NCBI GenBank assembly: GCA_937120475.1
Contig: CAKZJV010000007.1
Coordinates: forward strand, 434,001-498,000
Source: an uncultured Cryomorphaceae bacterium
GTDB lineage: Bacteria > Bacteroidota > Bacteroidia > Flavobacteriales > Schleiferiaceae
DNA length: 64,000 bases
Direction of reading: 5' to 3'
In this document: one piece after another, positions 51,764 to 61,052 of the stretch
Layout: every line of letters starts with the position of its first letter
Position numbering within the stretch: the first letter of the stretch is position 1
Position numbers and translations under genes: made by a program
Notes under the pieces: generated by a model
What the model was told of the DNA's origin: nothing
Databases searched by the model: none
What the model saw: only the letters and a program-made list of their open reading frames with translations

Positions 51764-53412
51764 AGTACTTTGATCGAAACACCTGGCTCTGGATATTTAT
51801 TTCAGGGCTTTTGTTTTTCCCTTTTCTTGGGGGCGTACACCTGTTTGACTGGGACGAAATTAATTTTGCGGAACTCGCCCGTGAAATGGTCGTCAGCGGT
51901 GATTTCCTCCGGATGCAAATGAACTTTGAGGTATTTACCGAAAAACCTCCTTTGTTCTTTTGGCTTCAGGCCCTATCTATGAAAATATGGGGAATAGGGG
52001 ATTATGCCGCGCGTTTCCCCAATGCCTTACTGGGAGTGATTTTAGTACCCTTTTTATACATCTCCGGTAAATTCCTGATCGATCGTAAGTTCGGATGGTT
52101 TTGGTCATTAAGCTGGATCGGTAGTATTTTGCCATTTCTTTATTTTAAGTCAGGGATAATTGACCCCTGGTTTAACTTCTTCATTTTTAATGGGCTCTTC
52201 TTTCTTATCCATTATATATGGCGTAAGAAAAACTATCGGGAACTTTATTTTTCAAAATCCGCTTGTGCCTATTTATGGCTTGCGGGTATTTCCACCGGGC
52301 TGGCCATATTGACCAAGGGGCCGGTAGCCTTCCTGCTCATCTTTTTATGCCTGGTAGTGTATTGGGTTATGGAACGCTTCAGAATGTTCCTGAAGATTGG
52401 CTCTTTCCTGGCCTTCTCATTTATAGCATTGGGAGTAACCCTATTGTGGTTTGGCGCGGATATGTTGGTGAACGGCCCTGAATTCGTTATTGATTTTACC
52501 ATCCGACAATGGGAACTGCTGACCACCAGCGATGCCGGTCACGGTGGTTTTCCGGGGTATCACTTTGTGGTGTTGCTACTGGGGTGTTTTCCGGCCAGTA
52601 TTTTTGCCATCCGTGGTTTGGGTTCGTTTACTAACCTTACCTCTCATATACGTGATTTCCAGCGTTGGATGATCATTTTGTTACTGGTTATTCTGGTACT
52701 ATTCAGCCTGGTTGGAACCAAAATTATACATTACTCTTCACTGGCTTATTACCCGATTACCTTTTTGTCAGCACTTTCCCTGTATCAAATTCATGAAAGA
52801 CGCACCCGGCACCGTGGGTGGATGACGGTGACCATCGTTATTATTGGATTTTTAATAGCGGTTTTATGTGGAGTGCTGCCTTTTATCGGGCGTAATCCGG
52901 ACTTGATAAAGCCATTAATGCAAAAAGACCCCTTTGCAAAAGCCAACCTTCAGGCCGATGTAAACTGGGGCCTAGAAACCCTTATTCCCTTGATAATACT
53001 GGCCATAACCCTGGTTTTGTTTGTTGCATTCATTGGCCGAAAGAAATTTTTAGCCTATTCCTTCCTATTCTTCGGAATGATGCTTTGGGTTTTCGGAAGC
53101 CTGATTTCTTTTGTTGGCAGGGTAGAGCGGATTAGTCAGAATGCCGCAGTTGAATTTTTTGAGGATTTGGAAGGTAAGGATGTTTACGTAACTACTTACA
53201 AATATAAAAGTTATGTGCCATGGTATTATGCAAAGGTTCAACCTTATGACCACCCTAAAGCTCAGGATCAAAACTGGCTGTTACATCAGGAAACGGACCG
53301 TCCCGTTTATATAAGCTGTAAGATAACCGAGCATGAAGAGTTGGAGAGCGAACTCACCGATGCTCAATTCCTTTACGAAAAGAATGGATTCTTCTTTTAC
53401 CGCAGAAATTAA
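51760..53412 (+). CDS. Family 39 glycosyltransferase (ArnT-like), second copy
   Basis: A 550-residue multipass enzyme. The first loop has HLFDWDEINFAELAREM (~27-42) with the DWDE acidic motif, and FTEKPPLFFWLQAL (~60-73) matches the DKPP region. About 11 membrane segments and a soluble C-terminus (~440-550) complete it. It probably moves a sugar from polyprenyl phosphate to lipid A or a glycan in the periplasm. Neighbours PAP2 (upstream, overlap) and GT2 (downstream, convergent) support this. Confidence 0.88.
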   Translation: MKYFDRNTWLWIFISGLLFFPFLGGVHLFDWDEINFAELAREMVVSGDFLRMQMNFEVFTEKPPLFFWLQALSMKIWGIGDYAARFPNALLGVILVPFLYISGKFLIDRKFGWFWSLSWIGSILPFLYFKSGIIDPWFNFFIFNGLFFLIHYIWRKKNYRELYFSKSACAYLWLAGISTGLAILTKGPVAFLLIFLCLVVYWVMERFRMFLKIGSFLAFSFIALGVTLLWFGADMLVNGPEFVIDFTIRQWELLTTSDAGHGGFPGYHFVVLLLGCFPASIFAIRGLGSFTNLTSHIRDFQRWMIILLLVILVLFSLVGTKIIHYSSLAYYPITFLSALSLYQIHERRTRHRGWMTVTIVIIGFLIAVLCGVLPFIGRNPDLIKPLMQKDPFAKANLQADVNWGLETLIPLIILAITLVLFVAFIGRKKFLAYSFLFFGMMLWVFGSLISFVGRVERISQNAAVEFFEDLEGKDVYVTTYKYKSYVPWYYAKVQPYDHPKAQDQNWLLHQETDRPVYISCKITEHEELESELTDAQFLYEKNGFFFYRRN

Positions 53413-53418
53413 TCGAGC

Positions 53419-54162
53419 CTATTGAACCAGGTAGGCCGGGTGTATAATACCCCACTTACTCAACCGATACTGGAGCGAAACCTTCAAAACCCCCAAACCA
53501 TAAATAGAACTGCGCTTCAGGTTTATAGAAGACGCCTCCGGAAAGTATTTGGTGGGACAGGTGATTTCTCCAATTTCAAACCCCTTGTAAAAAATCTGAC
53601 CGAGCATCTGGTTATCAAACACAAAATCATCCGAATTGAGATGGTAATTCACTGCTTCCAGAACCTCCCGGGAAAAGGCGCGGTAGCCGGTATGATATTC
53701 TGAAAGTTTCTGGCGCAACAGAATATTCTGGGTGAGGGTAAGAATACGGTTAGCCACGTATTTGTACCAGGGCATACCTCCTTTTAAAGCCCCCATTCCT
53801 AAAATGCGTGATCCCAAAACCGCAGGGTACAGGTCATTGGCAATAAGGTAAGACATCGAATGAATGAGTTTGGGCGTATATTGGTAGTCCGGATGCAACA
53901 TAATTACGATGTCACCACCTATTTCTAATGCCTTATTATAACAACTCTTTTGATTACCCCCGTAACCACGATTAATGGGGTGGGAAATAATATGCTTGAT
54001 TCCAAGCTTTTTACCCACTTCCACTGTGTCATCAGAGCTTTTATCATCCACCAAAACCACATCATCCACAATATCGAATGGAATTTCATTAAAGGTCCTT
54101 TCCAGGGTCTTTCCTGCGTTATAAGCAGGCAGCACTACAACTACTTTCCGGTTATTGATCAT
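53419..54162 (-). CDS. Family 2 glycosyltransferase (DPM1-like)
   Basis: This 247-residue enzyme probably makes polyprenyl-phosphate sugar. The N-terminal fold is VVVVLPAYNAGKTL (~7-20), the metal-binding DDKSSDDT (~38-45) matches DxD, and a HPDYQYTP segment (~93-100) follows. No clear C-terminal membrane helix is seen. It sits convergent, 6 bp from the GT39 gene, which would use its product. A perfect -7 element ends 8 bp before the ATG, so the mRNA may be leaderless. Confidence 0.87.
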   Translation of the reverse strand: MINNRKVVVVLPAYNAGKTLERTFNEIPFDIVDDVVLVDDKSSDDTVEVGKKLGIKHIISHPINRGYGGNQKSCYNKALEIGGDIVIMLHPDYQYTPKLIHSMSYLIANDLYPAVLGSRILGMGALKGGMPWYKYVANRILTLTQNILLRQKLSEYHTGYRAFSREVLEAVNYHLNSDDFVFDNQMLGQIFYKGFEIGEITCPTKYFPEASSINLKRSSIYGLGVLKVSLQYRLSKWGIIHPAYLVQ

Positions 54163-54169
54163 AATGCCG

Positions 54170-54177
54170 CAAAAATA
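54170..54177 (-). promoter_or_regulatory. -7 element directly before the GT2 ATG
   Basis: TATTTTTG on minus is perfect and ends 7 bp before the ATG complementary to 54160-54162. Transcription would begin at or within 1-2 nt of the start codon. Confidence 0.5.
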
Positions 54178-54254
54178 GAATTTCTGTGTCGGAAATCTTC
54201 TACGCCCCCGAAGTTGTGAATTTTTGTAGTTTTCCGAAATACTTAACTATACCC

Positions 54255-57074
54255 ATGCGTAATAGTCTTTACTCATTTCTTTTCCTTGCTTTATCGATAG
54301 GCCAAGGCCTGGCTCAGAGCCTACAAGGGGTAATAATCGATGCCGAAAACAACGAACCGGTAATAGGCGCCAATGTGGTGATAAAAGGCACTACCATCGG
54401 CACCACCACCGATTTTAACGGCAAGTTTGTGTTGAACACCCAGTCCACACCCTTGCCATTTACCGTACAGGTAAGTTTCATCGGCTACCAAAAAGTAGAA
54501 AGAGAAATCAGCAGTTTAAAGGACGAAATTGAAGTCCGTTTAACGGAAGACAAGGAAATGCTGGCCGAAGTAAGCGTAATAGAGCAAAGGCTCAGCGAAA
54601 AACAGAGGTCCAGTGCTCTTACGGTGGAGGCCCTTGATAATTTAGCCATCAAGGAAACACCGGCTGCTAATTTTTACGAAGCTTTGGGTAACTTAAAAGG
54701 AGTGGACCTTACTTCGGCTAGTATCGGTTTCAAGATTATAAACACCCGCGGCTTTAACAGCACTTCTCCGGTGCGTTCGCTTCAATTGATCGATGGAGTG
54801 GACAACCAGGCTCCGGGCCTTAACTTTTCATTGGGCAACTTTTTAGGAGCTTCCGAATTGGATATAGCCAATGTTGACATTATTGCCGGGGCGAGCACGG
54901 CTTTTTACGGCCCCGGTGCCTTTAACGGGGTGATTAGCATGACCACAAAAGATCCGTTCTTATACCAGGGCTTATCGGCTATGGTTAAAGTAGGGGAGCG
55001 CAACCTTACGGAAACAGCCGTTCGCTACGCTGAAGCCTTTAAGCTTTTTAATAAAGAGTATGAAGACCTGGCCTTTAAAATCAACTTATTTTACCTGCGG
55101 GCCAACGACTGGGAGGCTACCAATTATAATCCGGTAGATGACTCACCGGTGGGGGCCGACAACCCTGGCAGGTATGATGCCGTAAATATTTACGGTGATG
55201 AAAACCTTACCGTAGGTAATGATTATCGAAATTTTGTGGATGTAAAAGACGGTTTGCCCGGTGTTGGCATTTTTTACCGTCCGGGGTACAAGGAAGAAGA
55301 CCTGCTGGATTATGATACCCGCAACTTTAAAGGTAACCTGGGGCTGCATTACAAAACCAGGAATGACGTTCAGCTCAGCTACACCATTAATTATGGAACC
55401 GGCACCACGGTTTACCAGGGTGAAAACCGGTTTAGCTTAAATGACATTCGCTTTATGCAAAATGTGGTGGAGGCCAAAAAGAAAGATCGTTTTTTTGTAC
55501 GCGCTTATTCCACCGTTGAAGATGCCGGTAACAGCTACGATGCGGTTTTAACCGCTTTTAAAATGAACAATGCCAGCCTTGGTGATGAGCGTGCCTGGTA
55601 CACCAGTTACGTAAACACATGGGTTAGTGCACCTTTCCGGTTTGCCCGGGCTTTTCAGGATTCGGCCGGGTTTAATGTTGAAGCACAGAGTTTTGACAGC
55701 ACCTTTTACAATAATGAGTATCAGCAGATACTTCGTGAAAACCGTCAGTTTTTAACGGATTTGCATGACTCCTCTATTGCCTTAACCACTACGAGCCGGC
55801 CCGTACCCGGTACCGCGGAATACGATTCCTTATTTCAATACATCACCACCAGAACCTTTACCGAAGGGGGTTCGCGCTTTTATGACCGTTCCCGGCTCTA
55901 CCATGTAATGGGTGAATATCAATTTAACCCCTATGATTGGGTAAAGGTAAGGCTTGGTGGAAATTATCGGATTTACCGGCCTGATTCAAGAGGAAATATT
56001 TTTGATGAAATAGAAAGCGTGGAAACGGACAGTGTTGGGGAGATTATCCGGTATAACTACCGTACCATAACCAATGAAGAGTTTGGAGCTTACCTGGGAT
56101 TGGAGAAGGATTTCCTGGGGGAAGTTTTAAAGGCCAACGCAACGTTGAGAATGGATAAAAATCAGAATTTTGATTACCTCTTTTCCCCGGCCGCATCCCT
56201 GGTATGGACCGTGGATGAAAAAAATACCTTGCGCTTTTCGGTAGGACGTGCTATCCGAAACCCAACCTTGCAAGATCAATACTTACGTTATGATGTAGGG
56301 CGGGCCATACTTTTAGGTAATATTAATGGTTTTGACTCCCTGGTTACCATCAGTTCTTTTGACGATTATCGCCAACTGGCTTCCCCGGACCGGGATGCTC
56401 TTGACTTTTTCAATGTACAGCCCATTCAACCAGAAAGAGTTACTACGGCAGAAATAGGGTATAGGGGCTCGCTTTTTAAAAGGTTGTTTATAGACCTTAA
56501 TTATTTTTACAGCTGGTACACCAACTTTATTGGTTTTCAGTTTGGGATAGACCCGATTTTTGATGCCACACTTCCCGATCGCATTGTAGGTGCCCAGGCT
56601 TACCGGATTTCCGCCAATGCGGAGGAACTGGTGACCACCCAAGGATTTAACTTTGGCTTCAATTTTTACTTTGATGACATTTACAGCTTTAATGGTAACT
56701 ACAGCTTTAACCAATTAAACCAGGCCAACAGCGTAAATCCTATTGTGCCCGCCTTTAACACTCCCGAAAATAAATTTAACCTGGGTTTGATTGCCCGTGA
56801 TTTGCAGCTATTTAAGCAAAAGGATCATAAACAAGGTTTTGCCGTGACCTATAAATGGGTTGATGGTTTTGTTTTTGAAGGCTCGGCCCAATTTACGGGC
56901 TTCATACCTAGTTATGATATGCTGGATGCCCAATTCAGTTATAGGATTCCATCATGGTACACCACCCTTAAAATAGGAGCGTCTAATTTACTCAATAACC
57001 GTGTGGCGCAAGTTTATGGAGGTCCCCAGGTGGGGCGGCTGGCTTACGCCTCCTTATTATTGGAGCTTCAGTAA
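54255..57074 (+). CDS. TonB-dependent receptor with CarboxypepD_reg-like domain
   Basis: From the ATG at 54255 this is 939 residues (an upstream in-frame start at 54186 adds 23 residues before the signal peptide). The signal peptide ends in GQGLAQ (~21). CarboxypepD_reg-like is ~23-110 (VIIDAENNEPVIGANVVIKGT, in part). The TonB plug (~120-250) has RGFNSTSPVRSLQLIDGVD and IIAGASTAFYGPGAF. A 22-strand barrel follows to the last strand (ASLLLEL). It imports an unknown substrate at the outer membrane. No SusD partner is adjacent, but a secreted hydrolase-like gene is 53 bp downstream. Confidence 0.9.
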   Translation: MRNSLYSFLFLALSIGQGLAQSLQGVIIDAENNEPVIGANVVIKGTTIGTTTDFNGKFVLNTQSTPLPFTVQVSFIGYQKVEREISSLKDEIEVRLTEDKEMLAEVSVIEQRLSEKQRSSALTVEALDNLAIKETPAANFYEALGNLKGVDLTSASIGFKIINTRGFNSTSPVRSLQLIDGVDNQAPGLNFSLGNFLGASELDIANVDIIAGASTAFYGPGAFNGVISMTTKDPFLYQGLSAMVKVGERNLTETAVRYAEAFKLFNKEYEDLAFKINLFYLRANDWEATNYNPVDDSPVGADNPGRYDAVNIYGDENLTVGNDYRNFVDVKDGLPGVGIFYRPGYKEEDLLDYDTRNFKGNLGLHYKTRNDVQLSYTINYGTGTTVYQGENRFSLNDIRFMQNVVEAKKKDRFFVRAYSTVEDAGNSYDAVLTAFKMNNASLGDERAWYTSYVNTWVSAPFRFARAFQDSAGFNVEAQSFDSTFYNNEYQQILRENRQFLTDLHDSSIALTTTSRPVPGTAEYDSLFQYITTRTFTEGGSRFYDRSRLYHVMGEYQFNPYDWVKVRLGGNYRIYRPDSRGNIFDEIESVETDSVGEIIRYNYRTITNEEFGAYLGLEKDFLGEVLKANATLRMDKNQNFDYLFSPAASLVWTVDEKNTLRFSVGRAIRNPTLQDQYLRYDVGRAILLGNINGFDSLVTISSFDDYRQLASPDRDALDFFNVQPIQPERVTTAEIGYRGSLFKRLFIDLNYFYSWYTNFIGFQFGIDPIFDATLPDRIVGAQAYRISANAEELVTTQGFNFGFNFYFDDIYSFNGNYSFNQLNQANSVNPIVPAFNTPENKFNLGLIARDLQLFKQKDHKQGFAVTYKWVDGFVFEGSAQFTGFIPSYDMLDAQFSYRIPSWYTTLKIGASNLLNNRVAQVYGGPQVGRLAYASLLLELQ

Positions 57075-57127
57075 TATGAATTGTCAATTTCATTATATTT
57101 AACCATTAGTTCAAATAAAAGATAATT

Positions 57128-58783
57128 ATGAAGAAATTTTTATTCTTGGCATTTTCCTTTTGTGGCATATTAACGCATGCCCAGGTCCGCTACACTTCCG
57201 AAATTTTCACTTCTGTTGATGTGACAACGGAGACTTACGCTACCAACATTGACTTTTTAACTTCTAAAACTAACGATCCCGCTCAGGTGGGGGCGGATAT
57301 CACCGAAATTAAAACCGCTCTTGCTACCGGCAACCCAATACCCCCAAAGTTTTTCGATCCTACGGATGCATCTACCGATTTAAAGGTTACCAACCTTGAA
57401 ATGGACGTTTACCAACCCAACGGTGATGCTGAAACCAGCAGACCACTGGTTATTTACCTGCACACCGGTAATTTTTTACCGCCCGGATTAAATGGCGGTA
57501 TCAATGGTTCCAGAAAGGATAGCTCGGTAATTGTGATGTGCGAAAGGCTGGCGAAGAGAGGTTTCGTAGCTATAGCGCCAAATTATCGCTTGGGATGGAG
57601 ACCGGATGGAGCCACTCGTATCCAAAGAAGAGGCACTCTGCTAAATGCTGTTTACAGAGCCATCCACGATACCAAAGAGCTGGTTCGGAAAGTAAAAGAA
57701 AACTACGCACAATATGGAATTGATACTACCAAAATTACCTTGTTTGGTGAAGGCTCCGGTGGCTATGCGGCTTTGGCCTATGCTACTCTTGATAAGTGGG
57801 CGGAAGTGGAAATCAACAAATTCATTAATCCCAATACCAATGAATCGTATGTTGACTCCAACCTGGTAGGTAACATCGAAGGTTTGGGAGGTACTTTAAA
57901 CCTTTATGCGAACACTACCAACAATACTACGGACATCGCCATGTGTGTAAACATGGGGGGTGCTTTGGCTGACTTGAGCTGGTTGGAAGCCGGTGATCCT
58001 GCAATGATTGCTTTTCATTGTGTACGCGACCCATTTGCTCCTTTTGATGCCGGAACGGTAATTGTGCCAACCACCCAGGAGGATGTTGTAGATGTTGTGG
58101 GAGCTAACGTATTTATGGAAAAGGTAAACTCCCTCGGCAACAACAGTTCCTACACTTCACAAACCTATAACGATCCTATCACTCTCAAGGCAAGATCAAG
58201 GTATGGAGTGCGTTACAATTACATCTTCCCGGCTCCATTTGATACCCTTTCGGTAAACACTAATGTAGAAGGGCTTTTCCCGGTGATCCGTCCTCTATTT
58301 ACAGGAGCTAATATTTACCGGAACAACGGCTCTCCATGGCAGTGGTGGGATCCCCAAGGTCCAATTGCTTCCAGCACCGTACCAGGGTCCAATCCGGCCA
58401 TCACCTACCATCAACAAGGTTTGGCATCTAACCCCAATATGTCACCCACTTTTGGCAGAACCTACCAGGATACCATTTTAAATTATGCGGTTCCCCGTAT
58501 GGTAAATACGCTGAACTTAATTAGCACGAAAGAGTACAAGCTGGAAAACTCCTTGAGTTTTTACCCCAACCCGGTTAAAGATGAGCTTTATCTTGAAATC
58601 AGCGACTCTAAAGTAGAGCTTGAAAGAATTGAACTTACCGACTTAAGTGGTAAGCTGGTTTACAGCATGCCTCTGGAGCCCAAGCAATTTGCTGTTGACC
58701 TTTCTGCCGTTAAAACCGGGGTTTATTTTGCCCGGATAGTAAGCAATGAAGGGGAAAGTGTTGTTAAACTCCTGAAAGAATAA
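57128..58783 (+). CDS. T9SS-exported alpha/beta-hydrolase-like protein lacking the nucleophile Ser
   Basis: A 551-residue protein with a signal peptide (ends ILTHAQ, ~19). The alpha/beta-hydrolase core has oxyanion-type YLHTGNFLPPG (~115-125), SVIVMCERLAKRGFVAIAPNYRLGW and the nucleophile-elbow position FGEGSGGYAALAY (~206-218). In that motif Gly (209) replaces the Ser of G-E-S-x-G, and Ser is shifted by one. The C-terminal 80 residues are a type A sorting domain (FYPNPVKDELYL, ending VVKLLKE). Follows the TonB receptor. Confidence 0.82.
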   Translation: MKKFLFLAFSFCGILTHAQVRYTSEIFTSVDVTTETYATNIDFLTSKTNDPAQVGADITEIKTALATGNPIPPKFFDPTDASTDLKVTNLEMDVYQPNGDAETSRPLVIYLHTGNFLPPGLNGGINGSRKDSSVIVMCERLAKRGFVAIAPNYRLGWRPDGATRIQRRGTLLNAVYRAIHDTKELVRKVKENYAQYGIDTTKITLFGEGSGGYAALAYATLDKWAEVEINKFINPNTNESYVDSNLVGNIEGLGGTLNLYANTTNNTTDIAMCVNMGGALADLSWLEAGDPAMIAFHCVRDPFAPFDAGTVIVPTTQEDVVDVVGANVFMEKVNSLGNNSSYTSQTYNDPITLKARSRYGVRYNYIFPAPFDTLSVNTNVEGLFPVIRPLFTGANIYRNNGSPWQWWDPQGPIASSTVPGSNPAITYHQQGLASNPNMSPTFGRTYQDTILNYAVPRMVNTLNLISTKEYKLENSLSFYPNPVKDELYLEISDSKVELERIELTDLSGKLVYSMPLEPKQFAVDLSAVKTGVYFARIVSNEGESVVKLLKE

Positions 58784-58806
58784 GTCTGTCAGACTTTTCC
58801 ACTAAT

Positions 58807-58837
58807 AAAAAGCCCCGCCACTGTGCGGGGCTTTTTT
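58807..58837 (+). terminator. Terminator after the hydrolase-like gene
   Basis: AGCCCCGC/GCGGGGCT stem with a CACTGT loop, A5 and T6. Confidence 0.9.
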
Positions 58838-58843
58838 CATTTA

Positions 58844-58851
58844 TACCTTTG
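58844..58851 (+). promoter_or_regulatory. -7 element directly before the aminotransferase ATG
   Basis: TACCTTTG is perfect and ends 6 bp before the ATG at 58858, so transcription would start at the start codon. Confidence 0.55.
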
Positions 58852-58857
58852 CCGGTC

Positions 58858-59712
58858 ATGAAGGAATCCGTGTATAACTGGAATGGTGAGTTTATCGCCT
58901 CACAACAATTACAAACCGATATTCAAAACCGGGGCCTGAACTATGGTGACGGTGTTTTTGAAACCTTGAAATACGCCAATGGGCGCATTAATTTTTGGGA
59001 AGATCACTATTTCCGGTTAATGAGTAGTATGCGTATCCTCAGGATGGAAATACCCATGAATTTTTCACCGGAATACCTGGAGGAAAAACTACTGGAAACC
59101 GCTCGTAAAAACGGTATTGAAAAGGCAGCACGCCTCAAATTGCTGGTTACTCGTAAACCGGGCGGTTTTTACACCCCTGCCAATAATGATATTGACTATG
59201 TGATTACCGCTGAACCGTTGAAACAGGCCAGCTTTAAACTGAACGAAGCCGGTTTAACGGTTGATCTGTATAAGGATTTTTTCAAAGCCCGGAATTTGCT
59301 TTCCAACCTTAAAAGTACCTCCTCACAATTATATGTTCTGGCATCCATCTTCAGGCAGGAGAACCAGTTGGATGAATGCCTGATGTTGAACGACCAGAAG
59401 TATTTGACCGAAGCCATAAGTTCCAATGTATTTATTGTTAAAGACAAGGAAGTGAGTACGCCCTCCTTAAAAAGCGGATGTTTAAAAGGCGTGCTTCGAA
59501 AAAATGTTATTGAAATACTATCCAAAATGGATTACCAGGTTCAGGAGCGGGATGCCATTTCTCCTTTTGAACTGCAAAAGGCAGATGAAGTGTTTTTGAC
59601 CAACAGCATTAAAGGCCTACAATGGGTAGGGCAGTACCGGAAAAAGAAGCTGGAACCTATTTTGAGCCCCCTGTTGACCGAAAGGTTAAATATTAAAGTG
59701 GCGCTGGGTTAG
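58858..59712 (+). CDS. Class IV PLP-dependent aminotransferase
   Basis: From the ATG at 58858 this is 284 residues (a TTG at 58849 lies inside the promoter). Fold-type IV motifs: RGLNYGDGVFETLK (~23-36), the catalytic Lys in NLKSTSSQLY (~146-155), and YLTEAISSNVFIV (~177-189, EAxxSNxF). Candidates are branched-chain aminotransferase, D-amino-acid transaminase or aminodeoxychorismate lyase; motifs alone cannot separate these. PdxH, which makes the PLP cofactor, is encoded 0.6 kb downstream. Confidence 0.85.
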   Translation: MKESVYNWNGEFIASQQLQTDIQNRGLNYGDGVFETLKYANGRINFWEDHYFRLMSSMRILRMEIPMNFSPEYLEEKLLETARKNGIEKAARLKLLVTRKPGGFYTPANNDIDYVITAEPLKQASFKLNEAGLTVDLYKDFFKARNLLSNLKSTSSQLYVLASIFRQENQLDECLMLNDQKYLTEAISSNVFIVKDKEVSTPSLKSGCLKGVLRKNVIEILSKMDYQVQERDAISPFELQKADEVFLTNSIKGLQWVGQYRKKKLEPILSPLLTERLNIKVALG

Positions 59713-59713
59713 G

Positions 59714-60280
59714 TTAATTGAGGCTGGGATCTAAAGGGCTGTTGGCCCACAAAAGGTAATCGCCACCCAATTGTCGAATAACGTTTTTCCACATTTCCTG
59801 CGGTGAATCATGCAGTACATTCACGGATTTTTGCTCGAGGATAACCCACGATTTACTTTCTACTTCATTTTTAAGCTGGCCCAATCCCCAACCACTATAA
59901 CCGAGGAAAAAGCGGATATCTTCGGGAGTTACCAATTTACACTTAATCATTTCCTTAAGTGGCTCCAGGTCGCCACCCCAGTACAAATCATCTTTAATAA
60001 GTTGACTGCCGGGAATCAGGTTCCCCTTGTTATGGATAAAATAAAGGTTATCCTGCTGTACCGGGCCACCGTGATATACCTTGGTCTTTAAAGAAGGAAA
60101 CCCTATAACGATATCATCCAGTTGAAGGTCAAGAGGTTTATTGATCACAAAGCCCACGGAACCCTCTATCTCATTATGTTCGGTGAGCAATATTACCGTT
60201 CGGTCGAAATTAGGATCTCCCAATAAGGGCTCCGCCACCAGCAAGCTTCCTTTAATGGGATCAGTAAGTACCCTTTGCAT
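59714..60280 (-). CDS. YqgE/AlgH family protein
   Basis: A 188-residue cytoplasmic protein of the YqgE/AlgH fold: GSLLVAEPLLGDPNFDRTVILLTEHN (in part, ~11-36), GSVGFVINKPLDL (~40-52), VYHGGPVQQDNLYFIH (~69-84) and GYSGWGLGQLKNEV (~127-140). It is a widespread family of unclear function, once linked to alginate regulation. Stops of it and the aminotransferase are 1 bp apart, convergent. Confidence 0.92.
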   Translation of the reverse strand: MQRVLTDPIKGSLLVAEPLLGDPNFDRTVILLTEHNEIEGSVGFVINKPLDLQLDDIVIGFPSLKTKVYHGGPVQQDNLYFIHNKGNLIPGSQLIKDDLYWGGDLEPLKEMIKCKLVTPEDIRFFLGYSGWGLGQLKNEVESKSWVILEQKSVNVLHDSPQEMWKNVIRQLGGDYLLWANSPLDPSLN

Positions 60281-60318
60281 ACGCTTGATTTTCGTAAACT
60301 AATATAAAAGCTGAAGGT

Positions 60319-60326
60319 TAGATTTG
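60319..60326 (+). promoter_or_regulatory. -7 element for pdxH
   Basis: TAGATTTG is a perfect TAnnTTTG 23 bp before the ATG. Confidence 0.5.
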
Positions 60327-60349
60327 CAATTGAATTTATTAACGTCCTT

Positions 60350-60988
60350 ATGAACGAAGAATTGCAGAATGCCCGTGAAGATTATCAGCGGGGTTCACTT
60401 TCTGAAAATGAGCTCAACGGCAACCCTGTTCAGCAATTTGAACTTTGGTTCAATCAATATAAAAGCAGTGGAGTGGCCGATTATAACGCCATGGTACTAT
60501 CAACTATTAACAATTCTGGCAAGCCTGCATCCAGGGTCGTTTTGCTAAAAGGTATCGACCAGGGAGGCTTTGAATTTTACACCAACTATTCCAGTAGCAA
60601 GGGGCAGGACATTAAAAATAATCCTGCTGTGGCCCTTAATTTTTTCTGGCCTTCGCTGGAAAGGCAGGTTAGGGTAGAGGGCCGGGCATTTGAGATGTCA
60701 GCCCGTGAGTCGGATGCCTATTTTAAAAGTCGTCCGCTGGGTAGCCGCCTGGGTGCATGGGTATCGCCACAAAGTGCCATTATTCCCGACCGTAAATATT
60801 TGGAAAATCGCCTGGAGGAAATACAGCGCAAGTATGGTGAAGATATTCCCCGTCCGGACCACTGGGGAGGCTACCGCGTAATTCCGGAAATGATGGAATT
60901 TTGGCAGGGACGTAGCAACCGCCTTCACGACCGCATCATGTACACCCGTACTAAGGATGGCTGGAAGATAGACCGGCTGGCACCCTAA
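60350..60988 (+). CDS. pdxH: Pyridoxamine 5'-phosphate oxidase
   Basis: A 212-residue FMN enzyme that oxidises PNP or PMP to PLP. Family motifs: SGKPASRVVLLKGID (N-terminal half), FYTNYSSSKGQDI (~78-90), FWPSLERQVRVEGRA (~100-114) and the C-terminal PDHWGGYRVIPEMMEFWQGRSNRLHDR (in parts, ~170-196). Length is typical. It lies downstream of a PLP-dependent aminotransferase, but with its own promoter. Confidence 0.96.
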   Translation: MNEELQNAREDYQRGSLSENELNGNPVQQFELWFNQYKSSGVADYNAMVLSTINNSGKPASRVVLLKGIDQGGFEFYTNYSSSKGQDIKNNPAVALNFFWPSLERQVRVEGRAFEMSARESDAYFKSRPLGSRLGAWVSPQSAIIPDRKYLENRLEEIQRKYGEDIPRPDHWGGYRVIPEMMEFWQGRSNRLHDRIMYTRTKDGWKIDRLAP

Positions 60989-61020
60989 AAAAAAGCCTCC
61001 CGATTATCGGGAGGCTTTAT
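60988..61020. terminator. Bidirectional terminator between pdxH and DUF2911
   Basis: A 12-bp stem AAAGCCTCCCGA/TCGGGAGGCTTT with TTA loop and a T8 run on minus. It serves both convergent genes. Confidence 0.9.
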
Positions 61021-61052
61021 CAGCTTTCGTGCAAGCGGTGAGCTGATTTTAA

